Assembly: GCA_002331335.1 (NCBI GenBank)
Contig: DCZO01000014.1
Location: 168,825-232,824, forward strand
Direction of reading: 5' to 3'
Length of the DNA stretch: 64,000 bases
DNA from: Nitrospira sp. UBA2082
GTDB lineage: Bacteria; Nitrospirota; Nitrospiria; Nitrospirales; Nitrospiraceae
Positions 43,718-52,137 of the stretch are shown here, piece after piece (positions within the stretch are counted from its first letter, which is position 1; each line of letters starts with the position of its first letter). A model generated the notes under the pieces. That model was not told the DNA's origin, ran no database searches, and was given only the letters and a program-made list of their open reading frames with translations. The position numbers and the translations under genes were made by a program.

Positions 43718-44485
43718 TTTTTTTGTCTCCTTCATCCGATCGGCGGGAGACAGAAATCCTTCGAGTTTTTCCTGTAACAATCGTGGGTTCTCTCCGTGCG
43801 CAAGCCCCACGAGCCCCATGATGGTCAGGTTTCGCGCACCCGCCTCCTCTTTCAGCTTCAGTTTGATCTTATTGGCGAGGGGCAAGAAGAACAGATTGGC
43901 CGCCCCGACACCGTAGACGGTGGCAACGAATGCCACGGCGATGCCGCTGCCCAGCTTGGAAGGATCGGCAAGATTTTCCATGACATGGATCAAGCCGAGC
44001 ACGGCGCCCAGAATCCCAACGGTCGGCGCATACCCGCCGGCCGCCTCCCAGACCTTGGCCGCCAAGATCCCCTGTTCTTCATGGTGCTCGACTTCTATTT
44101 CGAGGATTTCGTGGACCGCTTTGGGATCGGTGCCATCGACAATCAGCTGCACACCCTTCCGCATGAAGGGATCTTTGATCTCCTTGAGCTTGCCCTCGAG
44201 CGCCAACAGCCCTTGCTTCCGTGACACGTTGGCGAGATCGAGGATCAGTTTAATCGTTCCCTTGTTGTCCTGGTGCGGCCCGGCCAGCGCGAGTGACAGC
44301 GCCCCCACCGCTTTGAGCAGGACCGGCAACGGATTTTGCACACAACAGGCGCCGAGGGTCCCTCCCATGACGATGATGAAGGCTGTCAATTGCAGTATGG
44401 AACCAAGATGCCCGCCTTCCAGCGCCTGGCCTCCGGCGATCGAACCCAGCGCAAGCACGATTCCCAAAATAGTGGCGATGTCCAT
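43715..44485 (-). CDS. motA: Flagellar motor stator protein MotA
   Basis: The protein has 256 residues with four membrane segments (for example ATILGIVLALGSIAGGQAL, LTAFIIVMGGTLGACCV, APTVGILGAVLGLIHVMENL, GIAVAFVATVYGVGAANLFFLP). The conserved prolines in YAPTVG and the cytoplasmic loop with charged residues (GKLKEIKDPFMRKGVQLIVDG) that touch FliG are present. It overlaps a repeat element at its 3' end. Confidence 0.95.
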   Translation of the reverse strand: MDIATILGIVLALGSIAGGQALEGGHLGSILQLTAFIIVMGGTLGACCVQNPLPVLLKAVGALSLALAGPHQDNKGTIKLILDLANVSRKQGLLALEGKLKEIKDPFMRKGVQLIVDGTDPKAVHEILEIEVEHHEEQGILAAKVWEAAGGYAPTVGILGAVLGLIHVMENLADPSKLGSGIAVAFVATVYGVGAANLFFLPLANKIKLKLKEEAGARNLTIMGLVGLAHGENPRLLQEKLEGFLSPADRMKETKK

Positions 44486-44511
44486 GAATCAGCTCAGTAG
44501 GTCGCAGCGCC

Positions 44512-45099
44512 TTAGTTAAATCCGAACTGGGCCAGAATCTCGTCGGCGACGTTCTGCTTGATGGCTGTCGTTTTCGATGCTTCCAGCTGCTTGAGCAGTT
44601 CACCCGTTTTCCCCGTCACGGCAGCGCCGTTCACATCTTCTTGGATACCGAACACGACGACGAGCTCCATCAGCTTGTCCTGCACGTCGTTGAGAATCCC
44701 CACCAATTTCTTCACGCGCTGGGCAACCAGATCCTGAAACGATAGCGCGGTCATGATCTCCATCAGCAGCTTATCGTCCTGTGCCAGCCCACTAACCGTC
44801 TTTTGAAGGCGTTGCGCCAAGGTCGTGCAGTCGACTGTCTCCAGTATTTCACTGATCGCCCCCAGCTCTTTGAGCATCCGACTGCGATTATCTTGAATCA
44901 ATTCGGTCAAGCGCATCACTTCGAGCGCGCCGTCTTCCGTCAGCTTACTGAGATCGATCAAGTGAGCGGTGGCCGCCGGTAAGCCGGTGCTGCTGGAGGC
45001 GATCGGTGCGCCGGCCTGGCTCAGAGCACGGATTGCGTGTTCGACAAACCGCGCCAATTCGCCCAACTCTGCGTACAACTTCAGGTTGCCGTTGTGCAC
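44512..45099 (-). CDS. cheZ: CheY phosphatase CheZ
   Basis: The GTG at 45099 has GGGAGGG five bases upstream, giving 195 residues; the frame opens at 45138. The active-site helix is IMTALSFQDLVAQRVKKLV with the Asp-x-x-x-Gln pair, and the C-terminus ADEILAQFGFN matches the CheY-binding tail of CheZ (acidic, then LxxxGF). It dephosphorylates CheY-P. Its position between cheY and motA supports this. Confidence 0.88.
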   Translation of the reverse strand: MHNGNLKLYAELGELARFVEHAIRALSQAGAPIASSSTGLPAATAHLIDLSKLTEDGALEVMRLTELIQDNRSRMLKELGAISEILETVDCTTLAQRLQKTVSGLAQDDKLLMEIMTALSFQDLVAQRVKKLVGILNDVQDKLMELVVVFGIQEDVNGAAVTGKTGELLKQLEASKTTAIKQNVADEILAQFGFN

Positions 45100-45159
45100 G
45101 CTACCCTCCCGTGCGCTATCCCATCCAGCGCAGACCACTTCGTTTGGCGCTTGGTCACA

Positions 45160-45540
45160 TTACTTGAATATTTTCTGCAACTTCTCCTGCATGGTTTCCG
45201 CCGTGAACGGCTTCACGATGTAGTTGCTGACCCCGGCCTGGATCGCTTCCACCAGATTTGCCTGCTGAGCTTCGGCTGTGACCATCAGAACTGGAAGGGT
45301 TTTGAGCTGTGGGTCGGCCCGAATCGCCCGCAGCATGTCGATGCCCGTCATCACCGGCATGTTCCAGTCGGACACGACGAATCCAAACGGTTCCGCGCGG
45401 AGTTTCTGCAGGGCTTCCTGCCCGTTCTCGGCTTCTTCAATGTTGGCAAATCCCAGCTGCTTTAAAATATTCTTGACGATTCGTCGCATGGTCGTCATAT
45501 CGTCAACCACCAGGATTTTCATGTTCGGATCAGCCGGCAT
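45160..45540 (-). CDS. cheY: CheY-like response regulator (second)
   Basis: The protein has 126 residues: Asp13-Asp14, phosphoacceptor Asp58 in FVVSDWNMPVMTGIDML, Thr in MVTAEA, Lys in NYIVKPFTAETM. The VVSDWNMP form is that of motor-binding CheY. AAGGAGG precedes the ATG. The cluster cheY-cheZ-motA-motB follows, so it is the best candidate for the switch-binding CheY. Confidence 0.93.
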   Translation of the reverse strand: MPADPNMKILVVDDMTTMRRIVKNILKQLGFANIEEAENGQEALQKLRAEPFGFVVSDWNMPVMTGIDMLRAIRADPQLKTLPVLMVTAEAQQANLVEAIQAGVSNYIVKPFTAETMQEKLQKIFK

Positions 45541-45642
45541 ATCGCCTCCTTACCCCTTCGGCTAACAGTTGAGGACCACGCCTGGACCGACAGCGTCCTC
45601 TGAGTCGCCGTGGATTCTCGTTCGCATGGCCTGCGCGGTGTA

Positions 45643-45669
45643 CTATCGGCAGATTCCTGCGGGAACCTG
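45643..45669 (-). promoter_or_regulatory. Possible sigma-28 promoter upstream of cheY
   Basis: GCCGATAG (seven of eight to the FliA -10) lies on the minus strand at 45650-45643, about 100 bases before cheY. The -35 is poor. The gap 45541-45782 holds no gene I can support. Confidence 0.35.
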
Positions 45670-45782
45670 AGAGATGGCCTGGTTTAGAGAGCTCCGGCTT
45701 GCATTCTGATCATGCGCAATGTGAACGATGCGGCCGGAGGCATGCTGGATGAACGGTGGAAGAAGAGAGGCCTCAGGACACG

Positions 45783-46013
45783 TCAGTTTGATTGGGACCG
45801 GCTGCGCAGCCATTCGTGGATGTCCCTGCGGAGGAAACGCCAATGCTTCCCGATCTTTGATGCCGGCAGTTCGCCCACTCGCGCGAGCTTGTAGACCGTT
45901 GATTTTGGCACCCGGAGAAAGCGCGCTACATCCATGACGGTCAAAATCTCGTCATCAGAGACAGGCATCCCATTGGCATGGAGGGTTGATGGCGCTGGTA
46001 CGACATTACTCAT
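45783..46013 (-). CDS. Small helix-turn-helix DNA-binding protein (excisionase/BldC-like)
   Basis: From the ATG at 46013 the product has 76 residues. The domain ILTVMDVARFLRVPKSTVYKL is a helix-turn-helix of the excisionase/MerR-like group, followed by the wing KIGKHWRFLRRDIHEWLRS. Such proteins act as recombination directionality factors or transcription regulators. No integrase is near, so regulation of the flanking motility genes is more plausible. The target is unknown. Confidence 0.8.
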   Translation of the reverse strand: MSNVVPAPSTLHANGMPVSDDEILTVMDVARFLRVPKSTVYKLARVGELPASKIGKHWRFLRRDIHEWLRSRSQSN

Positions 46014-46127
46014 GGTCACGCCGTTATCGGCATTGCCGTGACAAACTTAAGTGCCGTCGCACATTCCCGGCCATGAACCAGTAGTTGCGGCGCTGGGATT
46101 CCCAACAACCGATGTCACCATGCTCGC

Positions 46128-46697
46128 TCAGGATGACACGGCCTGGTGGCGGCAGGTGCGAAGCCGTTCCGCCTGGGTCTGAATGATGTGGCGAATGATG
46201 CGATCCTGCTCGTCCTCACCGAGATCGACAAATTCCGTGGCAAGCACAACGCCTCGCCCGTGAGGATCCGGAGAAGTCCGGATGATGTTGACGACCGTGT
46301 GAATCGGGACAAACGGAGGTAGAATGATTTTCAGCTCCAACCGATCGCCGGCGTTGAACGGATGCGGCGAGACAAAACTGATGCCGCCTCCACTGATGTT
46401 GACGTTCGTCATCCGCGCGATCTCCATGCAGCCCGGATGCGCTTTTGCTAGGGTCTTCAGGATGACTTCGAGGAGCCAGTCCACCTTCATGACCCACGGC
46501 AAGAGCGCGGACTCGTTGAGAGTATCGCCGGAACGGGCCAGCAAATCCGCCGTCGGTTTGCCAACCGCAGCAGCGATCACGTCCGGGGTCACACTCGGGT
46601 GTCCGCGAAATGATGCCTCGGCGGATTCCCCGCTCAGCCGATACTCGAGCAACAGAGTATCGTCGATGCGAATCCATTCCCGACGGTCGTCCGCCAT
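46128..46697 (-). CDS. PilZ-domain cyclic-di-GMP-binding protein
   Basis: From the ATG at 46697 the product has 189 residues. The N-terminus has RREWIR, an RxxxR-type motif; the later NVNISGGGISF fits [D/N]xSxxG. These two bind cyclic di-GMP in PilZ domains. The segment between (about 35-90) is helical and unlike the simple PilZ. It may act as a flagellar brake like YcgR, given its place beside flagellar genes, but this is inference. The open frame extends to 46865 in overlap with the next gene, which is not used. Confidence 0.75.
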   Translation of the reverse strand: MADDRREWIRIDDTLLLEYRLSGESAEASFRGHPSVTPDVIAAAVGKPTADLLARSGDTLNESALLPWVMKVDWLLEVILKTLAKAHPGCMEIARMTNVNISGGGISFVSPHPFNAGDRLELKIILPPFVPIHTVVNIIRTSPDPHGRGVVLATEFVDLGEDEQDRIIRHIIQTQAERLRTCRHQAVSS

Positions 46698-46744
46698 GAT
46701 TCGACTCTCCGATAGTGATGCGCTGACCACCGCTGCAGCCTTAC

Positions 46745-47833
46745 TCAGGCAGCCCTCAAGACAGCCGCCTGGACCGGGGCCGGGTTGCAGGCATGATGCG
46801 TGACTACACGATTGCGCCCTTGTGCCTTGGCCTCGCACAACGCGGCGTCGGCCGCTGCGATCCACCGGCTCACGTCGGTGATCGATGCATCACGGAGCGA
46901 CGCGACGCCGAGACTCACCGTGATACGGACCTGCCCGTCTTCGACAATGAACGCACGGCGTTCGATGTCGGCACGGATCCGCTCAGCCAACACCTGCGCC
47001 ATTTGAACATCGGTATGGGGCAGCACGACCGCAAATTGTTCTCCCCCGGATCGCCCGACGCAATCGACCGCCCGAACATCATCCTGCACCAATGCCGCCA
47101 CAGCCTTCAGCACGTCATCGCCCGCGGCATGGCCCAGCCGGTCGTTGACGGTGGTGAAATAGTCGAGGTCCATCAGCAGCAAAGAGGCCGGCGTGCCGTA
47201 CCGCAGTCCGGTCTTGAGCTCACGCTGGAGCGGCTCCTCGAGCGCGCCCCGTGCCATGACCCCGGTCAGAGAATCTCGCTGCGCGAGATCTTGAAGCGCT
47301 TGTTGCGCCTGAAGACGGCCAAAGGCCAACCCCAGTAACGCTGCGCAGGTGGACAGCACCTGTTTCTCTTGATCCGTAAACGACGGGCCGACTGGGCGTT
47401 CGACGTGCAGGATACCGACTTTCGATCCGCCGATCGCCAGATCAATTTCCAAGACACAGCCGGCCTGGTCCTCCGGCAGCCGAACAGGATCGTCGCACTT
47501 CGGCACAAGTGACAAATGCGCACGGCGCACGGCGCGGAGGGACGGTTGCAAAAGCGGCCTCTGCTCTGCCGATGGATCGAATCGATCCGACAATCGGGCT
47601 CGCAAGAGGTCTCCCCGCTTATGCTGATCCGGCTTTGACCAGATCCACACCCGCTTGGACTTGAACAGAACCAGTCCGGCCGCGTCGGCACCTACCAGCA
47701 AAGGGAGTTCGGCCCATGCCGCCGCGACGATTTCCTCTGCCCCCCCCGAACTTGCCGCCGCCTGTGCGAGCCGATGAATCATCGACAAGTGCGAGGGGCG
47801 GTCTCCTGGGGTATCGCGTCCAAATGCCGTCAT
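46745..47833 (-). CDS. GAF-GGDEF protein with GGEQF signature
   Basis: The protein has 362 residues. A GAF-like domain (about 15-170) contains GCVLEIDLAIGGSKVGILHVERP. A GGDEF domain (about 180-345) begins RDSLTGVMARGALEEPL and has LLMDLDYFTTVNDRLGHAAGDDVL. The signature is GGEQF, with Gln in place of the metal-binding Glu. This change is expected to reduce or abolish diguanylate cyclase activity, so it may be a sensor or degenerate partner. It ends 47 bases before the PilZ start, so the two are likely cotranscribed. Confidence 0.85.
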   Translation of the reverse strand: MTAFGRDTPGDRPSHLSMIHRLAQAAASSGGAEEIVAAAWAELPLLVGADAAGLVLFKSKRVWIWSKPDQHKRGDLLRARLSDRFDPSAEQRPLLQPSLRAVRRAHLSLVPKCDDPVRLPEDQAGCVLEIDLAIGGSKVGILHVERPVGPSFTDQEKQVLSTCAALLGLAFGRLQAQQALQDLAQRDSLTGVMARGALEEPLQRELKTGLRYGTPASLLLMDLDYFTTVNDRLGHAAGDDVLKAVAALVQDDVRAVDCVGRSGGEQFAVVLPHTDVQMAQVLAERIRADIERRAFIVEDGQVRITVSLGVASLRDASITDVSRWIAAADAALCEAKAQGRNRVVTHHACNPAPVQAAVLRAA

Positions 47834-47839
47834 ACGGGG

Positions 47840-48175
47840 TTACGCCTTCATCCGAAGTGTCCCTGAACTACCCCCCAACTCTCCGATACCTGAGCGCAGT
47901 CCCTTGAGTCTCAACCGAGTTGCAAACGACTGGCGCAACTGTTCCGCGATTGCCGCCCTGGCTACAAAGACCTGCGCCTGTATCCGTCGATCGACGGCCA
48001 GCATCCACTCGATCTGATCATGCGAGAGCACGGCCTGATTCATCGCCGCCTCCCGTTCTTGATAACACTCCTCGACTCGGTCCCATTGCCCCCGCTCCGC
48101 TGCCCCCGCGGCCGCGAGCGTCCACCCTTCGACCTCGTTGCCCTCCATGTCCGATGCCGCCATCTGAGAGATCAT
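47840..48175 (-). CDS. FliT-like flagellar chaperone
   Basis: From the ATG at 48175, which overlaps the fliS stop as ATGA, the product has 111 residues. It is helical with WDRVEECYQEREAAMNQAVL and WMLAVDRRIQAQVFVARAAI, similar in length and pattern to FliT, the FliD chaperone. The upstream part of the open frame runs inside fliS and is not used. The call rests on position after fliD-fliS and helical pattern. Confidence 0.6.
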   Translation of the reverse strand: MISQMAASDMEGNEVEGWTLAAAGAAERGQWDRVEECYQEREAAMNQAVLSHDQIEWMLAVDRRIQAQVFVARAAIAEQLRQSFATRLRLKGLRSGIGELGGSSGTLRMKA

Positions 48176-48567
48176 CGAGCGGCTCCCACCGGCTGCTGTT
48201 GCTGTGCCGCCACCTCCCGCCAGCCTTCCCGGAGCGTGATGAGACACCGGCGCGGGCCTTCCAAATACCGGGCATCGTTACGGACATTAGCCGTCACCAA
48301 CTCGGCCAACATATAGTCGTACAACCTACGAAGCGACGTCGCGATCTCTCCCCCACGCTCGAAATCAAGGACGCTGTTTAATTCTCCGACAATGGAGATG
48401 GCCTTCCCGATTGTCTGTCCCTTTTCCTTCAGGTTATTTGATTCGATCCCAGCCCTCGCCGACTCGATCGAGTGAATCGCGGCATCGTAGAGCAACACGA
48501 TAATCTGCACACTCGACGATGTCATGATCTGTGTCTGCTGATACTGCCTGGCATATTGAGTCAGCAT
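48172..48567 (-). CDS. fliS: Flagellar secretion chaperone FliS
   Basis: The protein has 131 residues with the FliS pattern: QYARQYQQTQIMTSSSVQIIVLLYDAAI, then VGELNSVLDFERGGEIATSLRRLYDYM. It binds the flagellin C-terminus in the cytoplasm before export. It lies 21 bases after fliD and overlaps the fliT-like gene by four bases. Confidence 0.95.
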   Translation of the reverse strand: MLTQYARQYQQTQIMTSSSVQIIVLLYDAAIHSIESARAGIESNNLKEKGQTIGKAISIVGELNSVLDFERGGEIATSLRRLYDYMLAELVTANVRNDARYLEGPRRCLITLREGWREVAAQQQQPVGAAR

Positions 48568-48588
48568 GGGTCCCTTCCCCCGTTCGAC

Positions 48589-49986
48589 CTATTGCCGGTT
48601 CGTGCTGCTGGTCTGTAAGAAGCCGATCTGGCTTTGCAGGCGCCCCAACAAACCGTCCAGCGCGGCATATTGACGGCGCAACCGGTCTTCGTATTGGGCG
48701 ACGGCGTCTTCTTTGCGGGCAATCTCCGCCGTCAGGTCGGTGATTTGCTTGGTCAGTCCGTTCTTCCGGAGCGTCAAGGCCCCGCTCACCGCATCGTCCA
48801 GCACATCGACGGCATTGTTGATCAGTTGTGCGATGCCGGTGCTCGACGTTTGGTTGATAAAGAGGTTTTTGACCGCGGAATAGCCGGACGCGAGCGCACT
48901 GTCCAGTTTGGCATCATCGATGGTAACCGTCCCGTCGCGTTCGGTCTTGAACCCGATTTCTCCCGCCGTACTCACCGACGACAGCCCGGCCACGCTGGAT
49001 GACAGCGCCGTACGAAGCTGCGTCAATACCCCGCGGACCGTCGGCTCATTAAAAAAGAGGCCACCTTTTTTGGTGGCAGTATCGTAGGTGTTCCGCTCGT
49101 TGATGAACTTCACCACGTCGTTATAGGCCGTCGCTAAGGCCGTGATATTGGCCTTGACCGCGGCCACATCTCGGCTCACCCCGACCTGCACCGTTGAGCT
49201 GCCGGTCGTCTTCAGCAGCGTCAGCGTGACGCCCGGAATGGCGTCGGACACGACGTTGCTGCTGCGGGTCAACGTGACGGGGTTCTGATTGGGATCGCCG
49301 ACGACAACTGTGGCATCTTGGGCGGCCTGCAGCGTATCCACACCGCCTGTGCCGCTGCCGTTGTCGAGATCGAGATCCGTGTCGTCGCTCACGATCGTCA
49401 CACCGTTGGCAGCCCCTGTGGAAACGGCCGTCAACACCAGCCGATAGGCGGGGGTCGTATCGGACCCGGTGTTGATGATGGACGCCGTCACGCCGGCCCC
49501 CAAATCGTTGACGGCGGTTCTCAAGTCTTCCAAAGTGGCCGTGGAGCCGAGCGCCACTGTTTGATCCGCACCGCTGCCGACACGGAACGTGAACGTCCCC
49601 GATGGACCGCCGACGATATCAGTCGATGTCGCAGCGACCGCCTTGGCGGCCTTGTTGGTCAGCTGGTGTGATTGAGCCAGCTGTGTGATCCGAATGGAGT
49701 ATGTCCCGGCGGTGGCGGTGGAGGAGCCGGCGGCGGAGAGTGCGGTTGAGTCCGAGACGCTCGTACCGGTCCGGTCAAAAGACGTCGACAGGCGCAGCTT
49801 GTCCGCGGCACTCTGCAGCATGACCAGCTTGGTGCTCAGCGTGGCATAGTCGGTCGATTTGGAATTCAGCGAGGCTTTCTTGTCGGCCAGGCGATCCACC
49901 GGTAAACGGGCGACCTTGACGAGCTGGTCGACCACTTGACCGAAATCGAGTCCGTTGCCCAACCCCCCGAAGCTGATCGTCGCCAT
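48589..49986 (-). CDS. fliD: Flagellar hook-associated protein FliD (filament cap)
   Basis: The protein has 465 residues. The N-terminus (GLGNGLDFGQVVDQLVKVARLP) and the C-terminal coiled coil (RKNGLTKQITDLTAEIARKEDAVAQYEDRLRRQYA, in parts) are those of FliD; the middle is Ser/Thr/Gly-rich beta domain. It caps the filament. No signal peptide, as expected for export by the flagellar type III apparatus. Confidence 0.95.
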   Translation of the reverse strand: MATISFGGLGNGLDFGQVVDQLVKVARLPVDRLADKKASLNSKSTDYATLSTKLVMLQSAADKLRLSTSFDRTGTSVSDSTALSAAGSSTATAGTYSIRITQLAQSHQLTNKAAKAVAATSTDIVGGPSGTFTFRVGSGADQTVALGSTATLEDLRTAVNDLGAGVTASIINTGSDTTPAYRLVLTAVSTGAANGVTIVSDDTDLDLDNGSGTGGVDTLQAAQDATVVVGDPNQNPVTLTRSSNVVSDAIPGVTLTLLKTTGSSTVQVGVSRDVAAVKANITALATAYNDVVKFINERNTYDTATKKGGLFFNEPTVRGVLTQLRTALSSSVAGLSSVSTAGEIGFKTERDGTVTIDDAKLDSALASGYSAVKNLFINQTSSTGIAQLINNAVDVLDDAVSGALTLRKNGLTKQITDLTAEIARKEDAVAQYEDRLRRQYAALDGLLGRLQSQIGFLQTSSTNRQ

Positions 49987-50007
49987 GCTTCGTATCCCCA
50001 GTCGAAC

Positions 50008-50400
50008 TTAGATTCGCCCTTCGATGAGCACTCCTTTGTCCGCCGGGAGCATTCCTTCTTGTGAGAGATATTTCGCCAGCTCCAGCAATTCCTGCGGCGG
50101 AAACTGGCGGAGTACTTCTCCGGAATCTTTAAGCACCTTGACCACCACCTGATCACTCTCTTGGTCAAGTTGGAGCTTCACCTGCGTACCAGCCGACTTC
50201 AGCGCTTCGCCGACCGTAGCCACCGCGTGATCGAGCGCCGCCCGATCGAGGACGGCCCGGTCAGTCGACCGAGACGCATCTTGAGGGGAGTCCGGTTGCG
50301 TCCGTGCGGCAGCCGGCCGTGTGGCCGCTGCCTTGTCCGGTTCACCCCCTTTGCGGGGCATGGTCAGGAGATCCGCCTTGTTGCTTACCGGTGTAATCAT
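50008..50400 (-). CDS. flaG: FlaG-family flagellar protein
   Basis: The protein has 130 residues. The C-terminal FlaG domain (about 55-120) contains VKLQLDQESDQVVVKVLKDSGEVLRQFPPQELLELA. The N-terminal 55 residues are polar and low complexity. FlaG affects filament length. It is between fliC and fliD, the common place. Confidence 0.92.
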   Translation of the reverse strand: MITPVSNKADLLTMPRKGGEPDKAAATRPAAARTQPDSPQDASRSTDRAVLDRAALDHAVATVGEALKSAGTQVKLQLDQESDQVVVKVLKDSGEVLRQFPPQELLELAKYLSQEGMLPADKGVLIEGRI

Positions 50401-50427
50401 GGCAGCCTCCGTGTGAACCTAACCGGT

Positions 50428-50456
50428 GGGCGGCCGCCCATCTCGAGCGGCCGCCC
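50428..50456 (-). terminator. Hairpin after fliC
   Basis: A perfect 10-bp stem (GGGCGGCCGC with GCGGCCGCCC) closes a 9-base loop, 12 bases past the fliC stop. The following minus-strand sequence (ACCGGTTAGGTT) is not a good U-tract, so it may be a partial terminator or an mRNA-stabilising hairpin that makes fliC mRNA more abundant than flaG-fliD. Confidence 0.6.
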
Positions 50457-50468
50457 CCGTTACGTGCC

Positions 50469-51296
50469 TTACCGCTGCAGCAAGGCCAATGCCTGTTGCG
50501 GCAGAGTATTGGCCTGAGCCAGAACCGAGATACCGGTCTGCACCAGAATCTGGTTCTTTGTGAACACCGATGTTTCGTAGGCGACATCGGCGTCGCGAAT
50601 ACGGGATTCTGCAGCGGTGAGGTTTTCACCGGTGACCTGCAGATTGGCGATCGTCGCCTCGAACCGGTTCTGAAGCGAACCGTATTCTGCGCGGGCGGTC
50701 GCCACAGCGCTGATGGCGTTATCGATGTTCGCCAAAGCGCTGGACGCATTGGCCGACGTCGATACGTTCACCGTACCGATCCCCAACGAGTTTGTCGTGA
50801 TGTCATTCAGGTCCAGACTCAGCGTGTTGCCCGTGCCGCTCCGGAACCCGATGGCGACGGAGAAGCTGATGGACGAACCGCTCGTCAACGCCTGTCCGTT
50901 GAATTCCGTGGTTTGCGCTATGCGGTCGATTTCAGAGCGCAGCGCCACGAATTCCTGGTCGATGTACGACCGTTCGGTGTTGCCCACCGTGCCGCTCGCG
51001 GACTGTGACGACAATTCGCGGAGACGGGCCAGCAGTGATCCGATGGTAGCAGCGGCTCCGTCGGCGACCTGCGTCAAGCTGATGCCGTCCGAAGCGTTTC
51101 GAGTGGCCTGGTTGATGCTGCGGATTTGCGCCCGCAAGGACTCGGACAGCCCGAGACCGGCGGCATCATCCGCTGCGCGGGTGATCCGGAGACCGGATGA
51201 CAACCGTTCGACGGACCGTTGCAAGCCCCCGGTGCTTACCGAGAGGTTACGCTGCGCCGCAATCGATGCAGGATTGTTATTAACGATAAGTGCCAT
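50469..51296 (-). CDS. fliC: Flagellin
   Basis: The protein has 275 residues, a short flagellin with the conserved D0/D1 ends and almost no variable domain. The N-terminus is MALIVNNNPASIAAQRNLS and includes SSGLRITRAADDAAGLGLSE. The C-terminus is RDADVAYETSVFTKNQILVQ to LPQQALALLQR. The middle (about 140-190) is the reduced hypervariable part. Only one flagellin gene is in the window. GGAGGA precedes the ATG. Confidence 0.97.
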   Translation of the reverse strand: MALIVNNNPASIAAQRNLSVSTGGLQRSVERLSSGLRITRAADDAAGLGLSESLRAQIRSINQATRNASDGISLTQVADGAAATIGSLLARLRELSSQSASGTVGNTERSYIDQEFVALRSEIDRIAQTTEFNGQALTSGSSISFSVAIGFRSGTGNTLSLDLNDITTNSLGIGTVNVSTSANASSALANIDNAISAVATARAEYGSLQNRFEATIANLQVTGENLTAAESRIRDADVAYETSVFTKNQILVQTGISVLAQANTLPQQALALLQR

Positions 51297-51322
51297 TGAC
51301 TCTTCCTCCTTGATACAAACAC

Positions 51323-51336
51323 GTGATCGGGATCAC
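51323..51336. promoter_or_regulatory. Inverted repeat in the fliC 5' leader
   Basis: GTGATC-GG-GATCAC is a perfect 6-bp inverted repeat with a 2-base centre, 27 bases before the fliC ATG. It could be an operator for a dimeric regulator; the loop is too short for a stable RNA hairpin. Confidence 0.35.
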
Positions 51337-51371
51337 TGCTTCCGTCATCCGTGCAGAAGCGTATTCTCGGC

Positions 51372-51554
51372 TCAGGCCTGTGAGCTGATTGCTTGCTGTA
51401 TCGGACGAATGACCGGGGACTTGAGCTGGTTGAGCAACCGGCACACAGGCAACTGATCGCGGCACAATGAGCACCAACGCACATTGAGGAGGTTGAGGGT
51501 AAGGCTGGAATCGATCAAGGATTCGCTCTTATACGTGTCGACTTTGATCTTCAT
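51372..51554 (-). CDS. Possible small cysteine-containing protein
   Basis: The frame encodes 60 residues from the ATG at 51554 (MKIKVDTYKSESLIDSSLTL) and has a WCSLC and a later C, arranged CxxC-x5-C. It overlaps the end of the upstream gene by 26 bases and contains the candidate fliC sigma-28 promoter. The ribosome-binding site is weak (GGTGGG). No family recognised; it may be chance. Confidence 0.3.
   Translation of the reverse strand: MKIKVDTYKSESLIDSSLTLNLLNVRWCSLCRDQLPVCRLLNQLKSPVIRPIQQAISSQA
51398..51424 (-). promoter_or_regulatory. Candidate sigma-28 promoter of fliC
   Basis: On the minus strand TCAAGTCC (51424-51417), 11 bases, then TCCGATAC (51405-51398) matches the FliA pattern TAAAGTTT-N11-GCCGATAA at 5 of 8 and 6 of 8 positions. 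The start of transcription would be about 95 bases before the fliC ATG. Confidence 0.45.
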
Positions 51555-52089
51555 ATGACCCACCGGACTGCAAGCGCGGAAGAATTTCGTATTCGAGGAG
51601 ATCGGCCATCAGGACGATGTCCCGCCCGGCACGCGCCTCGAGCAATTCCCGCACCCATGCGCTGAGCGGCTGCTCGCTTTCAGCGCTGTGCCTCGATGCC
51701 TGACCTCCCTCTACGAACTCGAGATAGTCAGCAAGTTTACCCAGCCAGAGATCCAGCGCGCCCATCTGTGAGAGGCCGGCGCGGAACGCGCTGGCGACTC
51801 TGTATCCCTCCTTGCTCAGATCCAGCGCATAGCGCGCAGCCGACTGGTTCGCGGACTCCATGAGATCGTGCATCGATTGAGAAACCGCCGTCAGCCGCGC
51901 GAACTTCCCGGATGCCTCGCCTAAGAACCCAGCGTCGAGGTCCCGGTCGGTAATCGCACGCTGATCGACCCGCAGCGACGTCACGATGCGCGATCGCGCC
52001 TGCGCCCGGTCACTGACGTCAGCCAGCACGTCCCCCATCGTGGCCCCTACCCTGGCCTCCCATTGCTCCTGATCGAGTGTCACACGCAT
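51529..52089 (-). CDS. Hypothetical protein upstream of fliC
   Basis: The protein has 186 residues, is helical and hydrophilic, and has no signal peptide. It contains SQSMHDLMESANQSAARYAL and ends with LMADLLEYEILPRLQSGG. A strong ribosome-binding site (GAGGAGG) lies seven bases before the ATG, so it is a real gene. I do not recognise the family. Its place between a glycosyltransferase and flagellin suggests a flagellar role, possibly regulation or chaperoning, without direct evidence. Confidence 0.65.
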   Translation of the reverse strand: MRVTLDQEQWEARVGATMGDVLADVSDRAQARSRIVTSLRVDQRAITDRDLDAGFLGEASGKFARLTAVSQSMHDLMESANQSAARYALDLSKEGYRVASAFRAGLSQMGALDLWLGKLADYLEFVEGGQASRHSAESEQPLSAWVRELLEARAGRDIVLMADLLEYEILPRLQSGGSYEDQSRHV

Positions 52090-52137
52090 GTTCAGTCTCC
52101 TCCTCGTACAATAGCCGGTGACGTTCTGCCTCGACTC

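Noticed and set aside
51462..51476. Sigma-54-like GG-N10-GC spacing upstream of fliC
   Set aside because: Only the invariant dinucleotides match well, and a sigma-28-like site nearer the gene fits better.
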